Assembly (NCBI GenBank): GCA_951812975.1
Contig: CATOTC010000001.1
Span: forward strand, 1,458,001 to 1,522,000
Reading direction: 5' to 3'
From: an uncultured Acidimicrobiales bacterium
GTDB taxonomy: Bacteria > Actinomycetota > Acidimicrobiia > Acidimicrobiales > Aldehydirespiratoraceae
DNA: 64,000 bases
The notes under the pieces are model-generated. The model was not told where the DNA came from. It ran no database searches and saw only the letters and a program-made list of their open reading frames with translations. Made by a program: the position numbers and the translations under genes. Below, piece by piece: positions 17,553 to 26,233 of the stretch. The stretch's first letter is position 1. The number at the start of each line of letters is the position of its first letter.

Positions 17553-18626
17553 GTGGCGAGACCCGCGCCGCCGCAGCTCCTGGCTGTCGCAGCCAAGGTT
17601 GACGCAGCTCTGAGTGCCCTGTTCACCGATGAACGCGACACATGGGCTGATTTCAACTCAGCGTTGGAGGTGCCCCTGGCCGATCTCGCTGATTTCGTGG
17701 CGGGCGGCGGCAAACGGATCCGGCCCGCTTATTGTCACTGGGGTTGGGTGACTGCGGGAGGTGATCCGTCCGGTGACGGTGCGGTCGCGGGCGGGTGCGC
17801 TCTGGAACTGCTCCATGCCTTCGCCCTAATCCACGACGATGTGATGGATGGATCTTCAACGCGCCGATCCTCGCCAACCGTGTGGGCTCGTTACCTCCAG
17901 CGCCACCGCGAAGGCTCGCTGCGTGGCGAGGCAAGACGATTCGCCGAGGCCGCTGCTGTCCTGGTGGGAGACATTGCCATCGTCATGGCCGACCGGACCC
18001 TGGGTGACACGACGCCTGAGGTGCGTCGAGTCTGGGACGCTCTGCGCACTGAGCTGAACATGGGGCAGTACCTCGACGTGGTCGGCACCGCTGCGGGCGG
18101 GGTCTCGGTCGCCGACGCCCGCACGATCGTGCGCAACAAGACTGCCGGTTACACGATCGTTCGTCCCCTCCAACTCGGTGCGGCGCTGGCCGGCCGGGTC
18201 GATCTGGATGAGAGGTTGTCCGCTCACGGGCTGCCGCTCGGTGTCGCCTTCCAGTTGCGTGACGACATGCTCGGGGTTTTCGGGGAGCCCGAACGCACCG
18301 GCAAGCCGGTCGGTGATGATCTGCGTGAAGGGAAGCCGACCGTGTTGTTGGCGTTGGCCCGCTCCGCAGCCGACGAGTCCCAGCGGGCAGTGCTCGCCAC
18401 GGTGGGCGCCACGGCGCACGCCGACGGCGGCGGGGACGTGAGCTATGACCACATTGCCGCTGTCCAGGAGGTGATGATCGAGACGGGAGCGGTGGCAGCT
18501 GTGGAAGCTGAGATCGATCAACTGCTGGAAAGTTCTCTCGAAGCGATCGACGACCTTCCTGACATCAACGGCAGCCACGCAGCCCTTCGTGCGCTGGCCG
18601 ACTTCGTGGTCGACCGCGACACCTGA
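17553..18626 (+). CDS. Polyprenyl (geranylgeranyl-type) diphosphate synthase
   Basis: 357 residues of the trans-isoprenyl diphosphate synthase family. GGGKRIRP binds IPP. The first aspartate-rich motif is HDDVMDGS with DDxxD (near residue 95). The second is QLRDDMLGVFGEPERTGKPVGDDLREGK, where the classic DDxxD is DDMLG, as in several bacterial synthases. It condenses IPP with an allylic diphosphate; chain length cannot be set from sequence. GTG start two bases after xseB; pairing of xse genes with an isoprenoid synthase is common in bacteria. Confidence 0.92.
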   Translation: MARPAPPQLLAVAAKVDAALSALFTDERDTWADFNSALEVPLADLADFVAGGGKRIRPAYCHWGWVTAGGDPSGDGAVAGGCALELLHAFALIHDDVMDGSSTRRSSPTVWARYLQRHREGSLRGEARRFAEAAAVLVGDIAIVMADRTLGDTTPEVRRVWDALRTELNMGQYLDVVGTAAGGVSVADARTIVRNKTAGYTIVRPLQLGAALAGRVDLDERLSAHGLPLGVAFQLRDDMLGVFGEPERTGKPVGDDLREGKPTVLLALARSAADESQRAVLATVGATAHADGGGDVSYDHIAAVQEVMIETGAVAAVEAEIDQLLESSLEAIDDLPDINGSHAALRALADFVVDRDT

Positions 18627-18658
18627 GCGCCCCGCACGGTCGCAGCAAGGCTGGCGGA

Positions 18659-18738
18659 GGTCTTAACCAGCAAAGGGTCTTAACCAGCAAAGGGTCTTAA
18701 CCAGCAGAGGGTCTTAACCGGCAGAGGGTCTTAACCTG
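18659..18738 (+). repeat. 17-bp tandem repeat array upstream of prfC
   Basis: The unit GGTCTTAACCAGCAAAG occurs at 18659-18675 and 18676-18692 exactly, at 18693-18709 with one change, at 18710-18726 with two, and as a 12-base partial at 18727-18738. The array fills the gap between the prenyl synthase stop and the GTG start of the release factor 3 gene, ending five bases before it. It has no spacers and no dyad symmetry within the unit. Confidence 0.95.
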
Positions 18739-18743
18739 TAACG

Positions 18744-20321
18744 GTGGTTGATCTTGAGACCGAAGCACAGCGCCGCAGGACGTTCGCCATCATCTCGCAC
18801 CCCGACGCGGGCAAGACCACGCTGACAGAGAAGTTTCTGCTGTACGGGGGCGCCCTGACCGCGGGTGCCGGGTCGGTCAGAGCGAAGGGCACGGGCCGTT
18901 CCACGACCTCGGACTGGATGGAAATCGAGCAGCAGCGCGGCATCTCGATCAGTTCGACCGTGTTGCAGTTCTCGTACCGGGACTGTGTCCTCAACCTGCT
19001 CGACACCCCCGGACACCGCGATTTCTCAGAGGACACGTACCGGGTGCTGGCCGCCACCGATGCAGCCATCATGGTGCTCGACGGCTCCAAGGGCATCGAA
19101 CACCAGACCCGCAAACTGTTCGAGGTCTGCCGCGACCGGGAGATCCCGATCGTCACTTTCATCAACAAGTGGGACCGTCCGAGTCGCGACCCGTTGGGCC
19201 TGATTGATGAGATCGAGGAGCAGTTGATCCTCGAACCGGTGCCGATCACCTGGCCGGTCGGCGACGGTGACCGGTTCCGCGGTTTGATCGACCGTCGCAG
19301 CGGCAGCTTTCTACGTTTCACTCGCACGGCCAGGGGCGCTACCGAAGCTCCAGAAGAACTCGTCGATTCTGACCGGGCAGCCCAGGAGGAAGGCGATCTC
19401 TGGATTGCGGCGCGCGACGGTGTCGAACTTCTGGACACGGTTGGCCGGGAATTTGAGTCGAAGCTGTTCGAGTCGGGGGAGTTGTCGCCCGTCTTCTTCG
19501 GGTCGGCGCTCACCAACTTCGGGGTCAGGCTGCTGCTTGACGCGATGGTCGATCTGGTTCCGTCGCCGACTCCGCGTCACGACAAGGCCGGTGAACCTCG
19601 TGCCCTTGCTGATCCTTTCTCAGCGATCGTGTTCAAAGTGCAGGCCAACACTGATCGCAACCATCGCGACCGAATGGCTTTCATGCGGGTCTGCTCAGGG
19701 AGATTCGAACGGGGCATGGTTGTCACACATGGTCCGACCGGCAAACCATTCGCCACAAAGTACGCCCAGTCGGTGACCGGACGTGAGCGGGAGACTGTCG
19801 AGGAGGCATACCCGGGTGACGTGGTCGGCCTCGTCAACGCCAACGAGTTTCGGGTCGGCGATGCGGTCTACGTTGACTCTCCGGTCCGCTGGCCTGACAT
19901 GCCAGCATTCGCGCCGTCGCATTTTCGGGTGGCACGCACGCTCGACACTTCCAAGACCAAACAATTCCGCCGAGGCATCAGCCAACTCGACGAGGAGGGT
20001 GTGGTTCAAGTGCTGCGGGAACCCGAAGTCGGCGATCAGGCGCCGATCCTCGCCGCGGTTGGTCCGTTGCAGTTCGAAGTCGCGACTCATCGCCTCGAAA
20101 ACGAGTTCGGCGCGCCGGTTGAGTTGAATCCCTGCTCTTGGACCACCGCGCGTATCACCGATGAACCGTCCGCTCTCAAGCTTCGCCAAATGAGCGGTGT
20201 AACTGTGGCGAACCGAGCAGACGGTGAACTTCTGGCCCTGTTCGAGAGCCCGTATTGGCTGCAACGACTAGAGGCGGACCAGCCCGAGTTGACCTTGACG
20301 AGACTTATCGCCGAGGGCTGA
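18744..20321 (+). CDS. prfC: Peptide chain release factor 3 (GTPase)
   Basis: 525 residues, the usual RF3 length. GTPase motifs are HPDAGKTTLTEK (G1, about 19-30), the RF3-type switch region SDWMEIEQQRGISISSTV, DTPGHRDFSEDTYR (G3) and INKWDR (G4). The remainder holds domain II and the C-terminal RF3 domain. It recycles RF1/RF2 after termination. The start is GTG 18744, immediately downstream of the tandem repeat array and without a clear Shine-Dalgarno sequence, so the array occupies the leader and could affect translation. Confidence 0.95.
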   Translation: MVDLETEAQRRRTFAIISHPDAGKTTLTEKFLLYGGALTAGAGSVRAKGTGRSTTSDWMEIEQQRGISISSTVLQFSYRDCVLNLLDTPGHRDFSEDTYRVLAATDAAIMVLDGSKGIEHQTRKLFEVCRDREIPIVTFINKWDRPSRDPLGLIDEIEEQLILEPVPITWPVGDGDRFRGLIDRRSGSFLRFTRTARGATEAPEELVDSDRAAQEEGDLWIAARDGVELLDTVGREFESKLFESGELSPVFFGSALTNFGVRLLLDAMVDLVPSPTPRHDKAGEPRALADPFSAIVFKVQANTDRNHRDRMAFMRVCSGRFERGMVVTHGPTGKPFATKYAQSVTGRERETVEEAYPGDVVGLVNANEFRVGDAVYVDSPVRWPDMPAFAPSHFRVARTLDTSKTKQFRRGISQLDEEGVVQVLREPEVGDQAPILAAVGPLQFEVATHRLENEFGAPVELNPCSWTTARITDEPSALKLRQMSGVTVANRADGELLALFESPYWLQRLEADQPELTLTRLIAEG

Positions 20322-20335
20322 TCTAGGGTGCTGGG

Positions 20336-20533
20336 ATGAGAATCAACTTGGACAGCGATGCATGTCAGGGCCACAATCGCTGCTACATGCTCGCCCCGGA
20401 GCTGTTCGACACCGACGATGAGGGCTATGCCATTCTGCGGATCGACGGGGAGATTCCGAAGGACCTCGAGGAGAAGGCGATGCTGGCAGTCGACAACTGC
20501 CCCGAGTTCGCGATCGAGGTCGCCGACGACTGA
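20336..20533 (+). CDS. Small ferredoxin with CxxHxxC...CP motif
   Basis: 65 residues. The cluster motif is C10-QG-H13-NR-C16 with C55-P56 near the C-terminus. This is the CxxHxxC(x)nCP form in which His takes the place of the second Cys of the usual set. Actinobacterial ferredoxins of this kind carry a 3Fe-4S (or His-liganded 4Fe-4S) cluster and often serve P450s; a P450 gene lies about 4 kb away at 24450-25883. It begins 14 bases after prfC and may be cotranscribed with it. Confidence 0.88.
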   Translation: MRINLDSDACQGHNRCYMLAPELFDTDDEGYAILRIDGEIPKDLEEKAMLAVDNCPEFAIEVADD

Positions 20534-20584
20534 CGGTCGCTGCCGGCGTTCACTCCAATGGGCTTGATCGCGTACGCTGCGAAG

Positions 20585-21622
20585 GTGCGTATCCACAAGT
20601 TCACTTCCGTCGACGCCTTCGTGGCTATCGACCTAGTCGGGGCTGAGACTTCGTCGGGTCCGGTCCGTTGGGCTCGCAGGATTCTCCAGGGGGGCGCCAA
20701 GGATCTGGCACGGTCCCAGACCTATACCTATGCGGTGCTCAACATGCGTCACGGTGGGGCCTCGGCGGGAATCAGCGCGCAAGGCCCGAAGCGCAGCGAA
20801 GCGGTCAGCGCGTTCGTAGCTGAAGCGGCCGAATTGGTCGAGTACGGCACCTATCTGCCCGACGCTGCCAAGGGAGTCAGCGAAGCCGATCTCGCACCGC
20901 TGCGCGGCAACGACCCCCGTGACACGACTCGTCTGTCAGGCGACGGTTCAACCTTTGTGGACCGGTGCGAGGGTCTGTCCGCGGCGGTGTGTGCCCACCA
21001 CAGCGTGGGCGATCTTTCGGGCCGGTCGGTCTCGATCGAGGGGTTCAACGCCAACGGGCCGGAGTTGGCCGCGGCTGTGGTCGAGCGGGGCGCCTCGGTC
21101 ACCGCTGTCGCCACGAGTGTCGGCACTGTCAGTTCCGGTTCTGGTTTCGACGCGCAGACCCTGGCCGATGCGTGGGCCGCACACGGGGCCGGGATGGTGA
21201 ACGAGCTTGGCGAAGTCGGTGCTCCCGCGGAGGTGTTCTCCACAGGGGCCGACGTGTTCTTCGTCGGTTCAAAGATGGGAGTGGTCAACCACGAGATCGC
21301 CGCTCAGATCCAGGGTTCGGCAGCGGTCGTTGCTTGTGGGCGTCTCCCCCTCACCGCTCGGGCTCTTGCCGTGCTGCGACGCGCTGGTGTGGCGGTCCCC
21401 GCCGATTTTGTGGCTCTCGCGGGTTCAGCGCTTGCCCTTTGGGGGGATCCGGCCCGTTGTGAGGCGGAGATCCTCACCGCTGTGGGGGAGACGGTCGGCG
21501 TTCTCAGCAGCGAGTTCGCGGCTGATTCCGACGGGCCGTTCCTGGCTGCGTGCCGTGCAGCCGAGTCCTATCTGTCGACCTGGCAGGATGAGCTGCCTTT
21601 CGGCCGCCCTCTGGCCCCCTAG
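20585..21622 (+). CDS. Glu/Leu/Phe/Val dehydrogenase-like protein
   Basis: 345 residues from GTG 20585; an ATG at 20558 in frame is an alternative, and neither has a clear ribosome site. The fold pattern is that of ELFV dehydrogenases: an N-terminal dimerisation part ending NMRHGGASAGISAQGPK, then a Rossmann half with SVSIEGFNANGPELAAAVVERGASVTAVA. The usual GGxKGG catalytic-lysine motif reads GGASAG here, so the lysine is replaced by Ser, and normal amino-acid oxidation is doubtful. Function may be altered or regulatory. Confidence 0.7.
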   Translation: MRIHKFTSVDAFVAIDLVGAETSSGPVRWARRILQGGAKDLARSQTYTYAVLNMRHGGASAGISAQGPKRSEAVSAFVAEAAELVEYGTYLPDAAKGVSEADLAPLRGNDPRDTTRLSGDGSTFVDRCEGLSAAVCAHHSVGDLSGRSVSIEGFNANGPELAAAVVERGASVTAVATSVGTVSSGSGFDAQTLADAWAAHGAGMVNELGEVGAPAEVFSTGADVFFVGSKMGVVNHEIAAQIQGSAAVVACGRLPLTARALAVLRRAGVAVPADFVALAGSALALWGDPARCEAEILTAVGETVGVLSSEFAADSDGPFLAACRAAESYLSTWQDELPFGRPLAP

Positions 21623-21627
21623 CCCGA

Positions 21628-22920
21628 CTAACGCACGGCCGCGGAGGTGGGCGAGGCAGGCACTTCGAGGCCTTCGTAGCTGGCGAGTTCGGAGCGTCCC
21701 ACAACCATCCAGTGAACCTCGTCGGGCCCGTCGGCGAGTCGCAGCGTGCGTTGGCTCTGATACATGCCGGCCAGTGGCGTCCATTGCGACACGCCGGTTG
21801 CCCCGTGCATCTGAATGGCCTGGTCAATGATGTTGCACACCCTCTCGGGGACCAGCGCCTTGACCGCGCTGATCCACACCCGCGCTTCTGCGTTGCCGAG
21901 GGTGTCCATTGCTTTGGCGGCACGCAGCACCATCATCCGCATCGCCTCGATCTCGGTGCGGGCTCGGGCGATGATCTCGGTGTTGCCCCCGAGCCGGGCG
22001 AGCGGTTTGCCGAACGCTTCACGGGTGAGTCCGCGGCGACACATCAAATCGAGGGCCTTCTCGGCGGCTCCGATGCCCCTCATGCAGTGGTGGATGCGCC
22101 CGGGACCCAACCGGAGTTGCGAGATTTCGAATCCTCGGCCCTCTCCCCACAGCATGTTGCTGACCGGCACCCGCACATCGGTGAGGCGCAGATGCATGTG
22201 ACCGTGCGGTGCGTCGTCTTGGCCGAAGACATGCATGGGGCCGAGAATCTCGAGGCCGGGGGCGTCCATCGGAACGAGGATCTGCGACTGGCGGCGGTGC
22301 GGCGGCCCGTCGGGGCTTGTCTGGCACATCAGGATCATGATCTTGCAGCGTGGGTCTCCGGCACCGGAGAGGTAGTACTTCTCGCCGTTGATCAGGTATT
22401 CGTCGCCGTCGCGTACGGCTTGGCAGCGCACATTCTTGGCGTCGGAGGAGGCGACGCCCGGCTCGGTCATGCCGAAACAGGAGCGGATCTCGCCGTTCAG
22501 GAGGGGTTCGAGCCACTGCTGTTTCTGTTCCGGGGTGCCGACACGTTCGAGCACTTCCATGTTGCCTGTGTCGGGGGCCGAGCAGTTGAGTGATTCCGGT
22601 CCGAGTGGGTGTTTTCCCAGTTCAACGGCAAGATAGGCGTAGTCGAGGTTTGACAGGCCCTGGCCTGTGTCGGGCAGGAAGAAGTTCCACAGGCCCTGTG
22701 CCTTGGCCTGGTCTTTGGCACCCTCCAGCAGTTCGAGTTGACGTTCGGTGTAGCTCCAACGGTCGGCTCGTCCTTCGCCGGCTTCGAAGAACTCTGCCTG
22801 CATGGGCTCGACGACTGTCTCGAGGAAATCGACAACCGCTTCAAAGAAGGGGCGGGACTCCTCCGACATCCGCAGATCGAAGTCGTCCATCGAGTTGGTT
22901 TTGAGCGCCCGTGATTCCAT
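21628..22920 (-). CDS. Acyl-CoA dehydrogenase family protein
   Basis: 430 residues from ATG 22920, preferred because AGGA stands about 8 bases upstream; ATG 22890 is possible. Conserved FAD/acyl-CoA features are CFGMTEPGVASSDAKNV, DEYLINGEKYYLSGAGDPRCKI, and the C-terminal helical domain with TREAFGKPLARLGGNTE and AIQMHGATGVSQWTPLA. It resembles the ACAD10/11-like branch of the family acting on unusual acyl chains. Convergent with the GDH-like gene. Confidence 0.9.
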   Translation of the reverse strand: MESRALKTNSMDDFDLRMSEESRPFFEAVVDFLETVVEPMQAEFFEAGEGRADRWSYTERQLELLEGAKDQAKAQGLWNFFLPDTGQGLSNLDYAYLAVELGKHPLGPESLNCSAPDTGNMEVLERVGTPEQKQQWLEPLLNGEIRSCFGMTEPGVASSDAKNVRCQAVRDGDEYLINGEKYYLSGAGDPRCKIMILMCQTSPDGPPHRRQSQILVPMDAPGLEILGPMHVFGQDDAPHGHMHLRLTDVRVPVSNMLWGEGRGFEISQLRLGPGRIHHCMRGIGAAEKALDLMCRRGLTREAFGKPLARLGGNTEIIARARTEIEAMRMMVLRAAKAMDTLGNAEARVWISAVKALVPERVCNIIDQAIQMHGATGVSQWTPLAGMYQSQRTLRLADGPDEVHWMVVGRSELASYEGLEVPASPTSAAVR

Positions 22921-23012
22921 CGCTTGATCCTGCCACCATGAGGCCGACGTTGCCACGCCCAGTGTGAACAGGAGACCGTGGCGGCGGGCCGAGCCGGTAT
23001 CCTCTCCCGCAC

Positions 23013-23086
23013 GGGGCTGTAGCTCAGTTGGCTAGAGCGCCTGCTTTGCAAGCAGGAGGTCGCGGGTTCGATTCCCGCCAGCTCCA
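23013..23086 (+). tRNA. tRNA-Ala (anticodon TGC)
   Basis: The acceptor stem GGGGCTG pairs with CAGCTCC, discriminator A, D-loop AGCTCAGTTGGCTAGAGC, anticodon arm CCTGC-TTTGCAA-GCAGG with anticodon TGC, and T-arm GCGGG-TTCGATT-CCCGC. CCA is not encoded after the discriminator. An IS110-family element begins about 58 bases downstream. Confidence 0.96.
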
Positions 23087-23159
23087 CACGAACTTGCGCC
23101 CTGAGTACGGCGTACGTCTAGGACGACGTGAGCAGTGGGGGGGTGTCCCTGTCTTGTTG

Positions 23160-24381
23160 TCAAGCGGCTTGAGGGAGTTTTTGGTGTTGGGTTGGTTGGT
23201 AGGGGGTTTGGGTTTTGAGCATGGCCAAGATGATGTCGCAGCGTTTGCGGGCGACGCAGATGACGGCTGCGTTGTGGCGTTTGCCTTCTGAACGTTTTTG
23301 TTGGTAGTAGGCGCGGGCGTTGGGGTCGTGTTGGGTGGCGACGAAGGCTGCGGTGAAGAGGGCGTTTTTGAGTCGGTGGTTGCCGCCTCGGGGTTTGCGG
23401 GTGGTGTTGGTGGTGCCTGATTGCCAGTTGATGGGTGCGAGTCCGGCGTAGGAGGCGAGGCGTCCGGGGTTGGCGAAGCGGTGGGGGTCGCCGATCTCCG
23501 CGAGGGTTCTGGCTCCGGTCCGCGGGCCGAACCCGCACAGACTAGAGAGGACTTTTCCCAGGGGGTGCTCCATGAACACGTTGTTGATGTCGACGGCGAT
23601 CTGGTCGCGGCGGGCGCAGATCGCGTCGAGGTCACAGGCGAGGTCGCAGATGGTGTCGCCCCAGGCGGTCTCGGCTGTGACTTGTGAGACTCTGCGCGTC
23701 GAGCGCAGCCCAGATCGCCTCGGTGAGGCGTTGAGCTGTGCGCGGTGAGCGTTTGGCGATGCGGGTTCGCACCCGGGCCTTGCCCGCTGCTCGAAGCGCT
23801 GTGGGTGTGCCCCAGCGCGCCAGTGCGTCGCGTGCGCCTGGGTTGGTGGTCACCTTGTCGCCTATGGCCCGCTCCAACGCTGGTGACACCGCCAACAAGG
23901 CATCTCTGAGGCGGCTGGCGGCTCTGGTGGCGTCTGCTGCGAGGTCGGCGTCTCGGCCGTTCAAGATACGCAGCTTCGCCAGCAGCTCGTCGCTGGGGGA
24001 AGTCCAACTCAGACGGTCGGCGTTGCGGCGCGCATAGTCCGCGAGCACCCAAGCGTCTTTGGGGTCGGTCTTGGCCGCCCCCGCATACAGGTCCGCGGCG
24101 CGGCGCATCGCCAGACCCGTCACATACGCAACCGGGACCTGCCGGTGCGCGGCCGCCTCCAGCAGCAACGACGCCGGCGAACTGGTCGTGTCGATCACCA
24201 ACGCCACGCTGCCATACACACCAGCATCATCGATCAACTGATCGATCGCTGCCTCGTCGTTGCGCACCGGCCGAGCCAACACCTCCCCACCAGTCGAAGT
24301 TATTGCACAGGCGTAATGATCGCCCTTGGCGACATCGACACCCACGAACACCTCAACGTCGACATGAACCGAATCTGACAT
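23160..24381 (-). pseudogene. IS110-family DEDD transposase, frameshifted
   Basis: The N-terminal part from ATG 24381 is the DEDD RuvC-like domain: EVFVGVDVAKGDHYACAI with the first Asp, LVIDTTSSPASLLLEAA, and TDPKDAWVLADYAR. Near base 23700, after AIWAALDAQ, a one-base shift moves the coding into another frame (VTAETAWGDTICDLACDLDAI). It ends in the Tnp20 domain (LSSLCGFGPRTGARTLAEIG ... LASYAGLAPI) with its catalytic Ser region, stopping at 23160. The single shift makes this copy probably inactive unless recoded. Confidence 0.85.
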
Positions 24382-24481
24382 GACAAAACTCCTCAGCTCT
24401 GGGATAGTTCCAAAATTCGGATGCTCCCGGAGCCTGCGCCTCAACCACTTTACATCCAGCCCCAAAAAGGCATGTCCCTGT
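24382..24481 (-). ncRNA. Candidate IS110 bridge-RNA region (5' non-coding end of the element)
   Basis: About 100 bases lie between the transposase start and the inferred element boundary. In IS110-group elements the non-coding end next to the 5' side of the transposase gene encodes the structured bridge RNA that pairs with donor and target. Position and orientation fit, but I cannot fold it here, and the length is short for a full bridge RNA, so this is an inference from family knowledge. Confidence 0.25.
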
Positions 24482-25883
24482 AAGAGGTCCCAGACACCCG
24501 ACCACAGCAGGCGACAACACCCCCCAAGCCATCAACGTGACAGGGGAACACAGCCCTACCCACCGCAGCGAGCAACCAACCCCGACATTGCCACACCAGG
24601 GCCACCAACAAGGTAAAGGGGGTGGGGGTGAACTCGACGGGGGCGCGGTTGACGCTGTCGAACAGATTGGTGCGGAGCCGTTCAACGTCTCCGGCCAGGC
24701 GAATGTCGGGGATTCGTTTGGCGAGCTCTTCGAAAACGATCTTGATCTCCAACTTGGCGAGATTCGCGCCCAAACAGAAGTGCGCGCCACCGGCACCGAA
24801 CGCCATGTGGTGGTTCGGGGTGCGTCCGATGTCGAATTCGTCGGCGGTGGGGCCGAACTCGGCTCTGTCGCGGTTGCCCGACGGATACCACAGCAGAACC
24901 TTCTCGCCGGCAGCGATGTGTTGACCGCCGAGTTCGGTGTCCTCGGTGGCCGTTCTCCTGAAGAAGTTCACTGGGCTCGTGAAGCGCAGCACTTCGTCGA
25001 CCATCGTGTCGGCCAGCTCAGGATGCTCCATCCAGCGTTGCCACTGGTCGGGGTTGTCGAAGAAGGCGAGCATCCCCTTGGAGATGCTGTTCCGGGTCGT
25101 TTCGTTGCCGGCGACGATCAGCAGAATGAAGAAGAGGTCGCGCTCAGCTTCGGTCAACTCCACCCTCGAACCGTCCTCCATGGTCACCACAGCTTCAGTG
25201 AGTCTGGTCCACAGATCATCGGCGGGTTCTCGGCGTTTGCGCTCGGTTAGACCATGGGCGTAGACGCCCATCTCGAACATGGCCTCGTAGGCGTCTCCAC
25301 TGATCTCAGAGCCGCCGACAGCCCGGTTGGTCCACTCGAACATCAGATAGCGGTCTTCGGTGGGCACCCCGACGATCTCGGCGATGGCGATCAGCGGGAG
25401 TTCCGCAGCCACCTTCGTGACGAAGTCACACGACCCATGGGGCGTCACCTGATCGAGGATGGCCGTAGTACGCAGCCGGAACGCGTCGGTCAACCGGTGC
25501 ACAACCCGTGGAGTGAACCCCCGGTTGACCAGCTTGCGATAACGAGTGTGCGCGGGCGGGTCGGTCATCGCCATATGCAGACCAGGTCCGAGCTCGGGTT
25601 CCTGGTCGTTCAAGGTGATGCCGCCGGCACCGTTGCGACCCGGGCCGGTCTGGTGGCTGAACAGAGTGCCGGATCTATGCACCTGTTGGATGTGTTCATA
25701 GGAGGTCACACACCAGAACGGTTCATTGTCTGACCGCTCATTGGCAGGTTGCCGCCAAACCGGGGCGTTCTCCCGCAGGAAGCTGAACCAGTCGTGCGGA
25801 CAACGATCAACAAAGACATCAAGATCAGTGAAGTCGATGTCTTCGAAGCGAACACCAGATGCCGTCTCCACAGTTCTGCTCAT
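24450..25883 (-). CDS. Cytochrome P450, C-terminus altered at IS110 junction
   Basis: 477 residues. The I-helix oxygen motif is LLIVAGNETTRNS, the ExxR is DEVLRFTSPV, and the heme-binding loop is FGAGGAHFCLGANLA with the proximal Cys near residue 366. Similarity is to actinobacterial steroid/fatty-acid P450s (CYP125/142/124-like), a placement I infer only. Homologues end shortly after a segment like NLFDSVNRAPVEF. Here about 50 further residues follow (TLLVALVWQCRGWLLAAVGR...), with the stop codon inside the IS110 element. The tail is probably an artefact of the insertion or of earlier loss of the stop. Likely partner: the CxxHxxC ferredoxin at 20336. Confidence 0.9.
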   Translation of the reverse strand: MSRTVETASGVRFEDIDFTDLDVFVDRCPHDWFSFLRENAPVWRQPANERSDNEPFWCVTSYEHIQQVHRSGTLFSHQTGPGRNGAGGITLNDQEPELGPGLHMAMTDPPAHTRYRKLVNRGFTPRVVHRLTDAFRLRTTAILDQVTPHGSCDFVTKVAAELPLIAIAEIVGVPTEDRYLMFEWTNRAVGGSEISGDAYEAMFEMGVYAHGLTERKRREPADDLWTRLTEAVVTMEDGSRVELTEAERDLFFILLIVAGNETTRNSISKGMLAFFDNPDQWQRWMEHPELADTMVDEVLRFTSPVNFFRRTATEDTELGGQHIAAGEKVLLWYPSGNRDRAEFGPTADEFDIGRTPNHHMAFGAGGAHFCLGANLAKLEIKIVFEELAKRIPDIRLAGDVERLRTNLFDSVNRAPVEFTPTPFTLLVALVWQCRGWLLAAVGRAVFPCHVDGLGGVVACCGRVSGTSYRDMPFWGWM

Positions 25884-26233
25884 ACGCCTAACGTTCCTTT
25901 CCTCAGAAACCCTGTCCCTTCCGCCGAAGCACTGTCAAATTCAACCGTTCTTGCACGCTCAGGGCGGAACCCGACACCAAGACCCCACAACAACGCAGTC
26001 TTGAACCCCGGCGGCGGGGATCGGAGATGCTTGACGGATCGGGGCCGCGGTGGGCCTTCATTCGCTCGCGCATTCGGTTGTGGGCCTCGGGGGCGCCGTC
26101 GTGGAAGGTGCCCGACAGCCCGTGCAGCGCGGGTCAGGAATGTCTCGCGGGAGGGCCTATATTATACTTTCTGTCTGTTCATGTAAGTTGAACCAGAGGC
26201 GCCTAGTTCGCCCAGCACCCGGACGGGAGGACC
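25884..26233. other. Intergenic region between divergent P450 and ThDP-enzyme genes
   Basis: 350 bases without a convincing gene. Overlapping open frames here have no family features. An AT-rich patch TATATTATAC around 26158-26168 resembles a -10 element for the ThDP-dependent enzyme, about 70 bases before its start. A GGGAGG ribosome site precedes the ATG at 26234. No clear operator was found. Confidence 0.4.

Larger units (their letters stand above)
23144..24481. mobile_element. IS110-family insertion sequence
   Basis: About 1.34 kb defined by the IS110-type transposase and by a 9-base direct repeat, TGTCCCTGT, at 23144-23152 and 24473-24481. No terminal inverted repeats are seen, as expected for IS110, which recombine at short matching cores rather than by cut-and-paste. 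The transposase is frameshifted. The right boundary lies within the reading frame of the neighbouring P450, whose stop codon is supplied by the element. The boundaries are inferred and need an empty-site comparison. Confidence 0.7.

Noticed and set aside
18659..18738. CRISPR array
   Set aside because: Units are directly adjacent without spacers and no cas genes are present; it is a simple tandem repeat.
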